A stretch of DNA of 42,959 nucleotides, from positions 1-42,959 of the IMG/VR virus record IMGVR_UViG_3300037069_001451, one strand, 5' to 3'. The stretch comes from a virus. Numbering within the stretch: the first letter of the stretch is position 1; every line of letters starts with the position of its first letter. The position numbers were made by a program, and so were the translations under genes. The notes under the pieces were generated by a model. The model saw only the letters and a program-made list of their open reading frames with translations, was not told where the DNA came from and searched no databases. Below, one piece after another: positions 31,594 to 40,469 of the stretch.

Positions 31594-32733
31594 AATCGGT
31601 AAAAGTTGGCGTAAAATTGCTTTCATCATGTGGACGGGTATGGAGTTCCCGGCCTGTTTGTAGGCAATAGTATCATTTTTGCTAATTATATAATCATCAC
31701 TAAACCCCTGAAACCTCATACATTCACGCGGTGTTACTACACGTAAATTATTTGTTATCACTTTTGGAACGTGCGATATTGATAGTGTATTTAAAATTCC
31801 GTTTTCTTTGTGGTAAACAGCTTCCTGGCACCCACTACCATCTTTGCGAACTGCTCTAATATTATTTTCGGTTTCTTTAAATGTGTGAATACGTTTATTT
31901 ATACTATCTACGTTTATTAATTTCATCCCCGCGTGAGTTTCACCATCCCCGCGTGCCAAAACCGAACTCATTATATCGTCAGGTTCAAAAATATTATCTA
32001 ATGGGTTTTGATTGCTTTTCCATTTAGATATATTCTTTATTTGACTTTCACTCAAATGATACTTCTCATCAACTTCACTTTCCAACAAATCAATCAACCT
32101 ATCCTTTAACACTACCCGTTTAGGCCAAACAAATTTACTTGGCAAATCGGACCGGATGCCAATAATAAAAACCCGTTCCCGGTTTTGAGGCAACCCGTAA
32201 TGTTTGGCGTTTAATACCCGGTAATGCAGGTTGTAACCCAAACTACCAGGATGGTTAAACATATTCGGTTGCCCGTTGCGTGAGCATCCCAGTAATTCAA
32301 GCCACTTGCCAAATGTTTTACCCGAAGCATCCGATAGCAAGCCTTTTACATTTTCAATTATAAATACTTTCGGCCTTTGATTTTTAACGTAACGAATAAA
32401 ATCATATATCAGCAATCCGCGTGGATCGTTTTCACCTTGACGTTTTCCCGCTAAACTAAATGACTGGCATGGAATACCAGCGACAACAATATCGGCATAT
32501 AATCCCGGATCGATCCAACTTTCCATAGTCATATCCTCAAGCATAATTCCAGGTGTGAAATTAGCCAAATAGGTTTGCCGTGCGAATTTGTCTTTTTCAC
32601 AGGCAAAAACGTTTTCGTGTGGGATATCTAACTCTTTTAAGGCTTGTTCGGGACTACCGATACCGGAACACATCGTGCCGATTTTAAACGGAATTATTTT
32701 GCTCAATTCAGGCGAATTGCTTAATTTTGTCAT
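31555..32733 (-). CDS. DNA (cytosine-5-)-methyltransferase, solo
   Basis: This 392-residue enzyme has all key C5 motifs: I (GTMCSGIGSPEQAL, 19-32), IV (GIPCQSFS, catalytic C89), VI (IIENVKGL), VIII (QNRERVFIIGI) and X (KQAGNSIPVHMM near the C-terminus). The region 220-330 is the target recognition domain. No restriction endonuclease is adjacent. The gene sits reversed inside the tail operon, between two tail tip genes, and its end overlaps the upstream tail gene by 39 bases, like an acquired moron. It probably masks sites from host restriction. Confidence 0.94.
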   Translation of the reverse strand: MTKLSNSPELSKIIPFKIGTMCSGIGSPEQALKELDIPHENVFACEKDKFARQTYLANFTPGIMLEDMTMESWIDPGLYADIVVAGIPCQSFSLAGKRQGENDPRGLLIYDFIRYVKNQRPKVFIIENVKGLLSDASGKTFGKWLELLGCSRNGQPNMFNHPGSLGYNLHYRVLNAKHYGLPQNRERVFIIGIRSDLPSKFVWPKRVVLKDRLIDLLESEVDEKYHLSESQIKNISKWKSNQNPLDNIFEPDDIMSSVLARGDGETHAGMKLINVDSINKRIHTFKETENNIRAVRKDGSGCQEAVYHKENGILNTLSISHVPKVITNNLRVVTPRECMRFQGFSDDYIISKNDTIAYKQAGNSIPVHMMKAILRQLLPILKYPHPQIIPRC

Positions 32734-32770
32734 AGTCTTTAAAGTTTGCGCAATAAAGATACGAAAAACC

Positions 32771-32805
32771 TTTGCAGAAATGTAAGGGTTTTTTAATTAT
32801 ATTTA
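32771..32805 (+). promoter_or_regulatory. Promoter of the second tail operon
   Basis: TTTG (32771-32774), 23 bases, TATATTTA (32798-32805). The spacer is longer than usual. Five bases later the ATG at 32811 opens a Cys-rich mini-ORF. It lies in the divergent region shared with the methyltransferase, whose own start has a weaker box TATCTTTA (32761-32754). Confidence 0.5.
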
Positions 32806-32810
32806 CACCC

Positions 32811-32882
32811 ATGTGTCAATGCGGTCAATGTGAAATTTGTTTATGCCATAAGCCGGAGCCGGTTGAGGCCGCTAAAAGGTAA
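32811..32882 (+). CDS. Cys-rich 23-residue peptide
   Basis: The ORF is 23 codons: five Cys (positions 2, 4, 7, 10, 12) and a His (13) in the first 13 residues (MCQCGQCEICLCH), then KPEPVEAAKR. The stop overlaps the next start as TAATG, so translation is coupled to the 708-residue tail protein. The spacing could bind zinc or another metal. It begins 5 bases after the -7 element. It is either a functional micro-protein or a translation leader. Confidence 0.5.
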   Translation: MCQCGQCEICLCHKPEPVEAAKR

Positions 32883-35008
32883 TGCCCGGTGTTTTCTACA
32901 TATCCGGCCTTAACGGTTTCCGCTGGACACTCGAAACGTTCACTCCCGACCCGAAACTCAATAATTTACCCGCCGACCTCGAAATAGACGACCAGAATTA
33001 TGCCGTTCCCATCCAAAAGGGAACGGGCAACGGCGACGGGGATAGCGACTTTCCGGCTTTAGTTTTGTTGTCGGACTTTCCTGATATGACGCTTGAGTTT
33101 CGTAAATGTACGGGCGAATTGATTGGTAATCCCGTATTGGGCGCCACATCATCGAGTATAGTCGGACAAACATTTCTCCAATATTTGGCGACCGTAGATT
33201 TTACGGCGTTCCCGATTGGCCGGTGCTATGGCCGCGTTTCGTATGATGCGAATTTACCGGCACAAATCGCGGCAAAAGTAACGCAACTATTATCACCTGC
33301 GGTCGATGGGCAACTTAATGTATTGGTTAACGGAGTAAGCGTCGCCGATTTGATACATAACGGCGATAGCTATTCAGGTCAAGCCCTTGCGGGGCTATCT
33401 TATGAATTTACAGCGGTTAGCACGGCGGCGAGTAGTGCGGCAAATCCGCGAATAAGAATGACCGTGACAAAAGTATCGGGCGGTATCAGCCAGGTAATTT
33501 ACGACAAATCAGAAGTGCAAAACGGGGCAAACTCATTCAGTTATTCAGGTATAGCACAACCCGGCGCGCAATATTCGGCGGTAGTCGTTACAGAAGATAC
33601 CGCCGTTGTGGTTGCCCCGATAAATATTGCCGATACCGCGCCGGTTGTGCCGAATATCCAATCCTGGATAAGCTGCCCGATTGATGTGCAGCCGACACAC
33701 GCCGATACGCAATTAATCCAGTATCAAAATTCAGAAAATACCGAAAGTGTTTTATTCCATCCGAGCGAGTTAATTCTGCAAACCCGTATCGCCGCAAACT
33801 TCATAGGTGGCTATCAGGCGAAAGATGCGCGGGAAACATTTGAAGATCAGCCGTATAATCCTGTTTTATTAAACGGATTTAATTACGATATTTATACACA
33901 TTACTTAACTGGTTACGAAATACAGTTGCCCGATTGGCGGATAAAGCAGCTTAATTTAATTTGGAACAAGTGCGATCAGGTTAAGATAGATTATGATTTT
34001 TACGTAGCGGTCGGTGATTTTAAAGGCGAACGGCCAACATCGACGTATAACAGGAATGGATATAATTATGAGCGGGATCTGCAAATAGTAAAAGGTTTTG
34101 AATTTGGACAATTAACGGCGGGTATAACCCCGACAGGAGATTTAATCGTGGTAAGAAAAACATGGCCTGCAACAACGCCGTTTCCTTTATTCAGCAATTC
34201 GTTTGCTATCAATGGCGTGTTTACCCAGTATAGCACGATTGATTATTTTGAAACAATCAATCCTGATTTGAGTACATTCATCTTGAAAATCGGTACTACG
34301 GTCGGCGGCAATGATATTTACGAGGGTGAAGTCGGAACGCCGAATGCTGATGCTTCCGTTGAGTTGATCGAAACACATAGACCGTTAATCGGGTTTAACG
34401 CAGCGACTACGGTATATGTGACCATTCCGGGCGGTATAAGTATTCAATTTATTATCGTTTACGATCAGCTGGATAGTCCGCCGATAGTAGCTCCAACTGG
34501 CATGGGTTCGTCGTTGCCGCAAGGTACTATTGCATATTACAAGGAATTGGTAGCGGGCTATTTTACCCGCGATTGGGATATCGCAACGGGTTTAGGGCAA
34601 GTTGGCTCACAATATGAAGGCTGCCAAATTTATGACGAAGCCGCGGGTAAGGTTTTAGTTGCATGGGATCGGTCAACCATCGATCCGGATAAAGGGCGTG
34701 GTACGCCTGGCGTTACGGGCGCATTGGAAGTTGGCAACGTTGGTAATACGGTCACGATAGCGCGGGCTAATCTTCCTGCCGAAGGATTGAATATCTTTAC
34801 TACTGAAATCAACTCGACCGATGCGGATGTTCCAGGTGTAAACGATACGGTTGCGCGCGCTTCAAATGAAAGTATATCACGAAAGGACTATGAAATACAT
34901 CGCGGAACAATCGAACCGACATCGGGCCGTACGGCATTAATGGGCGCTGGAACCGCAATAAGCGTTGCCAATGATGGGTTAATTATGCTTTGTTATATCA
35001 AACTTTAA
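32882..35008 (+). CDS. Tail protein with collar-like C-terminus
   Basis: This is a 708-residue protein. The N-terminal half is beta-rich with possible Ig-like folds (SYEFTAVSTAASSAANPRIR). The C-terminal part has GQVGSQYEGCQIYDEAAGKV and following LVAWDRST, then GNTVTIARANLPAEGLNIF, a layout like tail-collar or fibre-tip domains. It lies in the tail block after the tip protein. It may attach or form a side fibre. It follows the Cys-rich mini-ORF with TAATG coupling. Confidence 0.6.
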   Translation: MPGVFYISGLNGFRWTLETFTPDPKLNNLPADLEIDDQNYAVPIQKGTGNGDGDSDFPALVLLSDFPDMTLEFRKCTGELIGNPVLGATSSSIVGQTFLQYLATVDFTAFPIGRCYGRVSYDANLPAQIAAKVTQLLSPAVDGQLNVLVNGVSVADLIHNGDSYSGQALAGLSYEFTAVSTAASSAANPRIRMTVTKVSGGISQVIYDKSEVQNGANSFSYSGIAQPGAQYSAVVVTEDTAVVVAPINIADTAPVVPNIQSWISCPIDVQPTHADTQLIQYQNSENTESVLFHPSELILQTRIAANFIGGYQAKDARETFEDQPYNPVLLNGFNYDIYTHYLTGYEIQLPDWRIKQLNLIWNKCDQVKIDYDFYVAVGDFKGERPTSTYNRNGYNYERDLQIVKGFEFGQLTAGITPTGDLIVVRKTWPATTPFPLFSNSFAINGVFTQYSTIDYFETINPDLSTFILKIGTTVGGNDIYEGEVGTPNADASVELIETHRPLIGFNAATTVYVTIPGGISIQFIIVYDQLDSPPIVAPTGMGSSLPQGTIAYYKELVAGYFTRDWDIATGLGQVGSQYEGCQIYDEAAGKVLVAWDRSTIDPDKGRGTPGVTGALEVGNVGNTVTIARANLPAEGLNIFTTEINSTDADVPGVNDTVARASNESISRKDYEIHRGTIEPTSGRTALMGAGTAISVANDGLIMLCYIKL

Positions 35009-35034
35009 GAAATGGGCAACCGAAACTGTAAGGC

Positions 35035-35418
35035 ATGAAAAACGAAAGCGTAATATCCCGTATCATAAGCGCAATCAAAGGCAATAGGATTGCTATTCGT
35101 GAAAATTTATTTTATGATGCCTACAAGTCAACCATAGACTTTGCCGACGATGACCTACCCAATTGGCGTGCAGTTAAAGCAGAAATAGGCAATATAAATC
35201 AAATAACAACGCCGATAACATCGGGCGTGACGGGCAATCCAATCACGGTCGCCTATACAGGAATGGTAAACCCGACGCTGATTTTTCGCAACGGGGACGG
35301 CTCGAATTATTCCGGCGCAACAAATAACGTCGATAATGGGACTGAAATAATTTTAACGGGCGATGATGACGGGCATGGCAAATTTGCGGACACTTTTTCA
35401 TTTATAATTAAACCATGA
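35035..35418 (+). CDS. Hypothetical tail-block protein
   Basis: This is a 127-residue protein. The N-terminus is helical and basic (ISRIISAIKGNRIAIRENLF), the C-terminal two thirds beta-rich and acidic (DNGTEIILTGDDDGHGKFAD). It is soluble and lacks a signal peptide. Overlap of 4 bases with the fibre gene suggests a fibre-assembly or adaptor role. Family not recognised. Confidence 0.55.
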   Translation: MKNESVISRIISAIKGNRIAIRENLFYDAYKSTIDFADDDLPNWRAVKAEIGNINQITTPITSGVTGNPITVAYTGMVNPTLIFRNGDGSNYSGATNNVDNGTEIILTGDDDGHGKFADTFSFIIKP

Positions 35419-38400
35419 AGAAATTACTTTTACTTATCACATTTTTAACGCTTTGGATTTGCGTTCGGGCGCAGCAGCATTATTGGCCGTCGAGCGTGCC
35501 GCCGGGATCAAATTCCTACGCACCGAGCTATCGTTTCACCACCGGCGCAACAGATAGCCTAAACTCATTTTATTTCAGCAATGGCGTTAAGTTTTACCAG
35601 TTTTATACGGCGGTGCAGATGCAGAGGCTGCTATCTGGTAAAGCTGATAGTGCAAGGTTGTACGGAACATATTTGCCGAGAAAACTGGATACGACCATTT
35701 GGGCGAACGATACCACTTACTTCAACAACTATATCCTTGCGCTTAACGGGCGGCATCAACTCGTAATTACGCCCTTTAAATACGATGGCGGTCAGTTCCA
35801 GTTCGATGCAAAAGTAAATTTCACGGAGCAAACCTATTTCATAAACGACATCTACCAAACTGCACCACGTAACGGAAGCGGCGTACTTGGCGTTTACGCG
35901 CTGGATAATACCCAAAGGATGGTCGTGGATACCATGCCGCACGTTAGCCAAATTACGGTTCAGGATGCCGGGCATAGCGCCACGCTGACCCGGTACGGGC
36001 TGAATTTTACCGACTATGGGACAAATAACTCGCTGTATTTGCAACCGGATGATATTATTCTTGGTAATACTACCAGCGGTATTTACTCAACCCATACCCC
36101 GCAAGGGTTGACGATAAATAACGGCGGGCACGCGGGGACTATAGGCGTTACGGGCGCAATGAGTTCGTTAATGCATTGGAATTTCCCGGCAGGCGAAAGC
36201 GGCAATGTTATTTTGGATGCGGATACAGCCAATATGCTATCTCATTATTATACAAAAGGTGCATCTGATGGCCGTTATTTCCAATTAGGTGCCTATAATT
36301 ATCCAAGCGGTATTACCGAATTTGGGAATAGAACTTACTTTGATGACAAGGTAGGCATAGGTACAATCAATCCTTTTTACACATTATCGGTTTCAAATGG
36401 CGGCGCATATACATTTGATTTTGACCCGGTCGGTAAAATGATACAGGCTTACGATCACACAACGTTTGCCTTGCAGCCTTTTACATTATCTGCCAGTACG
36501 CTTAATTTAAACACACAGATTCAAACGGCTACAAGCGCCGGGGGCGATAGTGTTGTCGTGAAACATGCGGGTAAATTAGGCGCTCGTTCGTTACCAGGGG
36601 TATTAAGTGATATAGGGGCTGCACCAGCAAGCACATCATCGCTAACACCCTTGCAACAGGCAATGATTGATGTGAATGGTAAAGTAACAACACAACCGGA
36701 GTCTGTTCATCAACCTGTTAAATATGCTACGATAACACAACTGCCCTCAAATAGCTATAACAACGGAACTTCTGGTATCGGCGCAACCTTGACGGCAACA
36801 GCCAACGGTGCATTATCGGTGGACGGGGTTGCTGTTGTAGCTGGCGACAGGCTATTGGTTTGGCAGGAAAATAATCCGGCTAACGATGGTATCTACACGG
36901 TGACCGCAACTGGCGATAGTACACATGCGTATGTATTGACGCGGAGCAACTATTCTTCCGTCGCATCTAATATGGCCGCTGGAATGCAAGTGTATGTACA
37001 GGCTGGCAATTCGTTGGCCCGGCAGACATTTCAACAAACCGCCCCCGGCGCTATAACCATAGGTACAACGCCTTTGAACTGGCAGATACTTCCAAATAAT
37101 TTAATGCAAAGCCCTGTATTTATCGGGGATATTCCTTCTACCGCAACAAACGCTGCACCGCAATCAATTTTATTTTACGGGAACTCTATTGTGGCTGCAA
37201 GTCCCGGAACAACTTCGCACCAAAAAACATTTACTTATAAGGTGGCTGTTGCTTACGGGGTTCAAGAGGACAATCATGCTGCTTCGGGTACATACTTAAC
37301 CGACTTCTTCTCAATTCCGGCAATTAAAAGTACATCTAATCCAACCGGTTTTCAATTTGTAATGAGTATGTACGGTGCAAATGAGGCCGCTTTAGGTGAT
37401 GATACAGCTACTTACCATACCAATCGGCGCAAAATGGCCGATACATTAAACGCCCGGGGCTTTCCTTATAATCAGCAGGTAATACTTGGCTGTCTGTATT
37501 CATTTTCGCGCAATACGAAGGATTTTGCTCACGTTGATAGTTTAGTGGCCATTGAAAAGGGCTGCAAGTATGTTGATCTATATTGGTCGTTTATTGCTGC
37601 CGGTGGCGCTTCATCAACCTTTCTACCCGATGGGTTGCATCCATCGAATATAGGATCACTTGCAATCTATAACCAGATAATAAACACACTTGGTAGTTCA
37701 TCCGGTAATGCAGGGGTTGCAAATACGCTTACCGTAGGAAGAGGTGTACTGACACCGAATATAAACGTTTCCTACCTAAATGTTACAGCTAACAGTACGG
37801 CCAATAATAACCCGATTATAAGCTTCCCCATATATCCGGGTAATGCGGGGGTTCAGTCAACTTTTGCAAGCAATATATATTTTGATCAGATAAGCAATGG
37901 AAACGTTACGTCGCTTCTTGCCTTTAACAGTGTTTTCGGTTCTCAACTTACCTCTACCCATAATAATACTTATTTAAACGTAGCAGAGTGGTATTTTGAC
38001 GGCCCACCAACAGGCACCACGGCTGCCGGTTATTCTCCTACGTTTTCAAACTCGTGGGTTGGCTATACAAAAACGGGCAACTGGTACTTTGGAGGTAATA
38101 TTCAGAATAATGTTCTTACTGCTTCAAAACTTGTTTTTACAGATGCTTCAAAAAATCTTACCTCTACCGGCATTGGGCCAAGTACATCATTTATAATGGC
38201 CGACGGCAGCGCAAACTCAACCGCCTATTTACCATTAGCAGGGGGGACGGAAACCGGCCCAGTAACATTTACTATAGGTAATACAGGAATCAATACCCCT
38301 GGCGCAACTGCTCTTATGCTTAATGTAACCGGCACATCGGTACGAGACGCAACCGCAAACGGCTTAATATCTACACCCTTTACATATAATTATTTTAGCG

Positions 38401-39650
38401 CCGGAGGAATAGGAACCGCTCATAATGGTGTTACCTATACAACAGCCGCAACCGTTTACATTGCTGGCCCCGTAACTGCCGGAGGTGCCGGTTATACCCC
38501 AACGATAACAAATTCATACTCTTTAGACGTAGCTTCGGGTAATAGTAATTTCGGGGGAAATATAACAGCAAGCGGCGCTATTACATTTTCAGGGCTATCT
38601 AACGGAATAGCGCATATTGCCTCTGGTGTATTAAGTGGCTCATTAATTCAATCGGCTGATATAACAGCCGCGGCTGTAAACGTTTCAAAAACCGACACAA
38701 CTCATACATCAACAGGGTTGGCAACCTGGAATAATTTACAAACCTATTTGACTAAGGCTTCGGCAACTTCAACTTACGCGCCATTAGCAAGCCCAGTATT
38801 TACAGGAACGCCAACGGCACCAACAGCAACGGTTGGAACAAATACTACTCAAATAGCAACAACGGCTTTTGTATTGGCTAATAGCGCACCTGCATTTGGA
38901 ACTCAAACAGCAAACACGGTTTACTCCGGGCCGTCAAGCGGTAGTGCCGCAACTCCAAATTTTAGGTCATTAGTAGCGGCTGATATACCCACAACGGTTG
39001 GTAATTTAACAATTGGTACATCTTCTGGTGGCCTCACATTGCCGGGTACGGTGCAATTCACGCCAACGGCTTCGCCATCGGTAGCGGCTGGGAATGGTGG
39101 GATTTATATATCCTCAATAGCTAATAACTACTTTCAATTTTCCAATAACAATGCTGCACCGTTTAGTATAGGGGCGACAGGATCAATAGGATGGATATTA
39201 ACAAGTGCGAATACAGGATCAAGAACTTATACGTTGCCCGATGCCAGCGGCACAGTAGCTTTAACAGCCACAACCCCTCAAATAAAGAATCCTCAGCGCG
39301 CAACAGCTCAAACAGCCGCAACAACCCTTACTGCTTATACTGTTGGTGCTTCTGATGGGTCATTTATCGTATCGAGCAATGTCAATGTAACAACAAGCAC
39401 GCTTCATAGCTTTAGCGTTACCGTGACTTATACCGACGAAACCAACACATCAAGGGTGTTAACCCTGAACTTTTCGCAGCTTACAGGCGCATTTGTAACG
39501 ACTATAACCAACGGAACCGGAGCGAGTGCATACGAGGGTGTACCAGTTCATATCAGGGCTAAGGCAGGGACGACAATACAATTTGCGACTACGGGAACAT
39601 TCACAACTGTTACCTATAACTTTGAGGGGATTTTACAACAAATAAACTAA
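35415..39650 (+). CDS. Large tail fibre with signal peptide and SGNH-hydrolase domain
   Basis: This 1411-residue protein starts with a signal peptide (MKKLLLLITFLTLWICVRAQ), and the ATGA overlap fixes that start. A fibre domain with VAVVAGDRLLVWQENNPAND (near 475-495) precedes an SGNH-hydrolase-like domain: YGNSI (S591), YGANEA (N656) and LPDGLHPSN (D739, H742). The C-terminal part has fibre repeats (SPVFTGTPTAPTATVGTNTT, then QIATTAFV). It probably binds or deacylates host surface glycans. The signal peptide on a fibre is unusual; an internal Met at about residue 69 is an alternative start. Confidence 0.85.
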   Translation: MKKLLLLITFLTLWICVRAQQHYWPSSVPPGSNSYAPSYRFTTGATDSLNSFYFSNGVKFYQFYTAVQMQRLLSGKADSARLYGTYLPRKLDTTIWANDTTYFNNYILALNGRHQLVITPFKYDGGQFQFDAKVNFTEQTYFINDIYQTAPRNGSGVLGVYALDNTQRMVVDTMPHVSQITVQDAGHSATLTRYGLNFTDYGTNNSLYLQPDDIILGNTTSGIYSTHTPQGLTINNGGHAGTIGVTGAMSSLMHWNFPAGESGNVILDADTANMLSHYYTKGASDGRYFQLGAYNYPSGITEFGNRTYFDDKVGIGTINPFYTLSVSNGGAYTFDFDPVGKMIQAYDHTTFALQPFTLSASTLNLNTQIQTATSAGGDSVVVKHAGKLGARSLPGVLSDIGAAPASTSSLTPLQQAMIDVNGKVTTQPESVHQPVKYATITQLPSNSYNNGTSGIGATLTATANGALSVDGVAVVAGDRLLVWQENNPANDGIYTVTATGDSTHAYVLTRSNYSSVASNMAAGMQVYVQAGNSLARQTFQQTAPGAITIGTTPLNWQILPNNLMQSPVFIGDIPSTATNAAPQSILFYGNSIVAASPGTTSHQKTFTYKVAVAYGVQEDNHAASGTYLTDFFSIPAIKSTSNPTGFQFVMSMYGANEAALGDDTATYHTNRRKMADTLNARGFPYNQQVILGCLYSFSRNTKDFAHVDSLVAIEKGCKYVDLYWSFIAAGGASSTFLPDGLHPSNIGSLAIYNQIINTLGSSSGNAGVANTLTVGRGVLTPNINVSYLNVTANSTANNNPIISFPIYPGNAGVQSTFASNIYFDQISNGNVTSLLAFNSVFGSQLTSTHNNTYLNVAEWYFDGPPTGTTAAGYSPTFSNSWVGYTKTGNWYFGGNIQNNVLTASKLVFTDASKNLTSTGIGPSTSFIMADGSANSTAYLPLAGGTETGPVTFTIGNTGINTPGATALMLNVTGTSVRDATANGLISTPFTYNYFSAGGIGTAHNGVTYTTAATVYIAGPVTAGGAGYTPTITNSYSLDVASGNSNFGGNITASGAITFSGLSNGIAHIASGVLSGSLIQSADITAAAVNVSKTDTTHTSTGLATWNNLQTYLTKASATSTYAPLASPVFTGTPTAPTATVGTNTTQIATTAFVLANSAPAFGTQTANTVYSGPSSGSAATPNFRSLVAADIPTTVGNLTIGTSSGGLTLPGTVQFTPTASPSVAAGNGGIYISSIANNYFQFSNNNAAPFSIGATGSIGWILTSANTGSRTYTLPDASGTVALTATTPQIKNPQRATAQTAATTLTAYTVGASDGSFIVSSNVNVTTSTLHSFSVTVTYTDETNTSRVLTLNFSQLTGAFVTTITNGTGASAYEGVPVHIRAKAGTTIQFATTGTFTTVTYNFEGILQQIN

Positions 39651-39652
39651 AC

Positions 39653-39835
39653 ATGAAAAGATCATGTAACAATCCAATCGTCATGACATCAGACCAACAA
39701 CTCGCATTTAATCACCTGCACATCGATCAGATAGCGCAGGATCCGCGTTTCCGCAACTGGGAGTATTTAACCGAGGATCAGCGATTAAAAATTATTGACA
39801 TCGCCGAGAAAAAAGCGGAATTATTTTTATATTAG
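39653..39835 (+). CDS. Hypothetical small protein
   Basis: This is a 60-residue protein: QQLAFNHLHIDQIAQDPRFR, then NWEYLTEDQRLKIIDIAEKKAELFLY, an acidic helical pattern. It starts two bases after the fibre stop. No known motif. It may belong to fibre assembly or to the lysis block that follows. Confidence 0.55.
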   Translation: MKRSCNNPIVMTSDQQLAFNHLHIDQIAQDPRFRNWEYLTEDQRLKIIDIAEKKAELFLY

Positions 39836-39849
39836 CGACACTATTGATT

Positions 39850-40227
39850 ATGTCAAACGAGGAACAGGAAAAAATGAGCAAGATCGCCGAGGACATACGG
39901 GCGATAAAACGATGGTGGCCGGTTTTCGCGGCGTGTGCAGCCGGGTTATGGTTCATCGTTAAGGTCACCATGTCGGCAACGTCGATGTATGATAACGACG
40001 TGGCTAAGAAATCCGATATCCAAGGATTGGTAAAACGGGTAGATATATTAACCCATGACATCAATTCGCTTTCCGCTTCGTTCGGCCAATACAAAACAAC
40101 CGATAGCACCCTGTCAACCCGTATCGACCAGGTAGAAAAATCGCTTACAGCCGTTAAACAAAAAATATCATTCGTGACCGAAGTAAAAAAACAAGGTCAC
40201 GTAAAACTTGTACCCGTTAATAACTGA
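39850..40227 (+). CDS. Membrane-anchored coiled-coil protein
   Basis: This is a 125-residue protein, starting at ATG 39850 (an in-frame TTG at 39844 is possible). It has a short N-terminal cytoplasmic helix (EEQEKMSKIAEDIRAIKRWW), one transmembrane segment (PVFAACAAGLWFIVKVTM, about 25-43) and a soluble coiled coil (LVKRVDILTHDINSLSASFG; STLSTRIDQVEKSLTAVKQK). Such an anchored coiled coil next to lysis genes is compatible with a Rz-like inner-membrane spanin or a holin partner, but the assignment is inference. Confidence 0.55.
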   Translation: MSNEEQEKMSKIAEDIRAIKRWWPVFAACAAGLWFIVKVTMSATSMYDNDVAKKSDIQGLVKRVDILTHDINSLSASFGQYKTTDSTLSTRIDQVEKSLTAVKQKISFVTEVKKQGHVKLVPVNN

Positions 40228-40231
40228 AACC

Positions 40232-40339
40232 ATGCAACCAGCCTCACCACAGCAACAAAATCAAGTCAAATGGCTTGCAGTAGCTTATGTTATTTCGGTT
40301 GCTATTGTTTGGGCATTGTTTAAGTTGATCGGGACGTGA
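40232..40339 (+). CDS. Tiny membrane protein, possible holin or antiholin
   Basis: This 35-codon ORF has a short Gln/Pro N-terminus (MQPASPQQQNQ) and one hydrophobic helix (KWLAVAYVISVAIVWALFKL). It starts 4 bases after the stop of the coiled-coil protein and is followed by a terminator. Small size and single span near lysis genes suggest a holin-type or pinholin-like role, without proof. Confidence 0.5.
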   Translation: MQPASPQQQNQVKWLAVAYVISVAIVWALFKLIGT

Positions 40340-40374
40340 AAGTAGTCTTCTCATAATTTAGGTTTATAATTGGT

Positions 40375-40412
40375 AAAAAGCAGATCGGCGCAAGGCAAGT
40401 CTGCTTTTTTTT
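40375..40412 (+). terminator. Terminator of the tail operon
   Basis: AAAGCAGA / TCTGCTTT stem with a loop of about 15 and a run of eight T residues. The T run also supplies the -33-like TTTT of the next promoter. Confidence 0.8.
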
Positions 40413-40438
40413 ATTTCAAATTATTTTTTCTACATTTA
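40408..40438 (+). promoter_or_regulatory. Promoter of the lysis operon
   Basis: TTTT (40408-40411), 19 bases, TACATTTA (40431-40438), one mismatch to each box. An ATG (40443) stands 4 bases downstream. It overlaps the preceding terminator, as at 15771. Confidence 0.5.
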
Positions 40439-40442
40439 AGCC

Positions 40443-40469
40443 ATGATAAACGATACCTATTTGATATGA
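40443..40469 (+). CDS. Leader mini-ORF (MINDTYLI) before the lysozyme
   Basis: Eight codons starting 4 bases after the -7 element; its TGA overlaps the lysozyme ATG (ATATGA at 40464). This is the same arrangement as at 15807 and 32811 and suggests translational coupling from a nearly leaderless mRNA. Confidence 0.4.
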   Translation: MINDTYLI

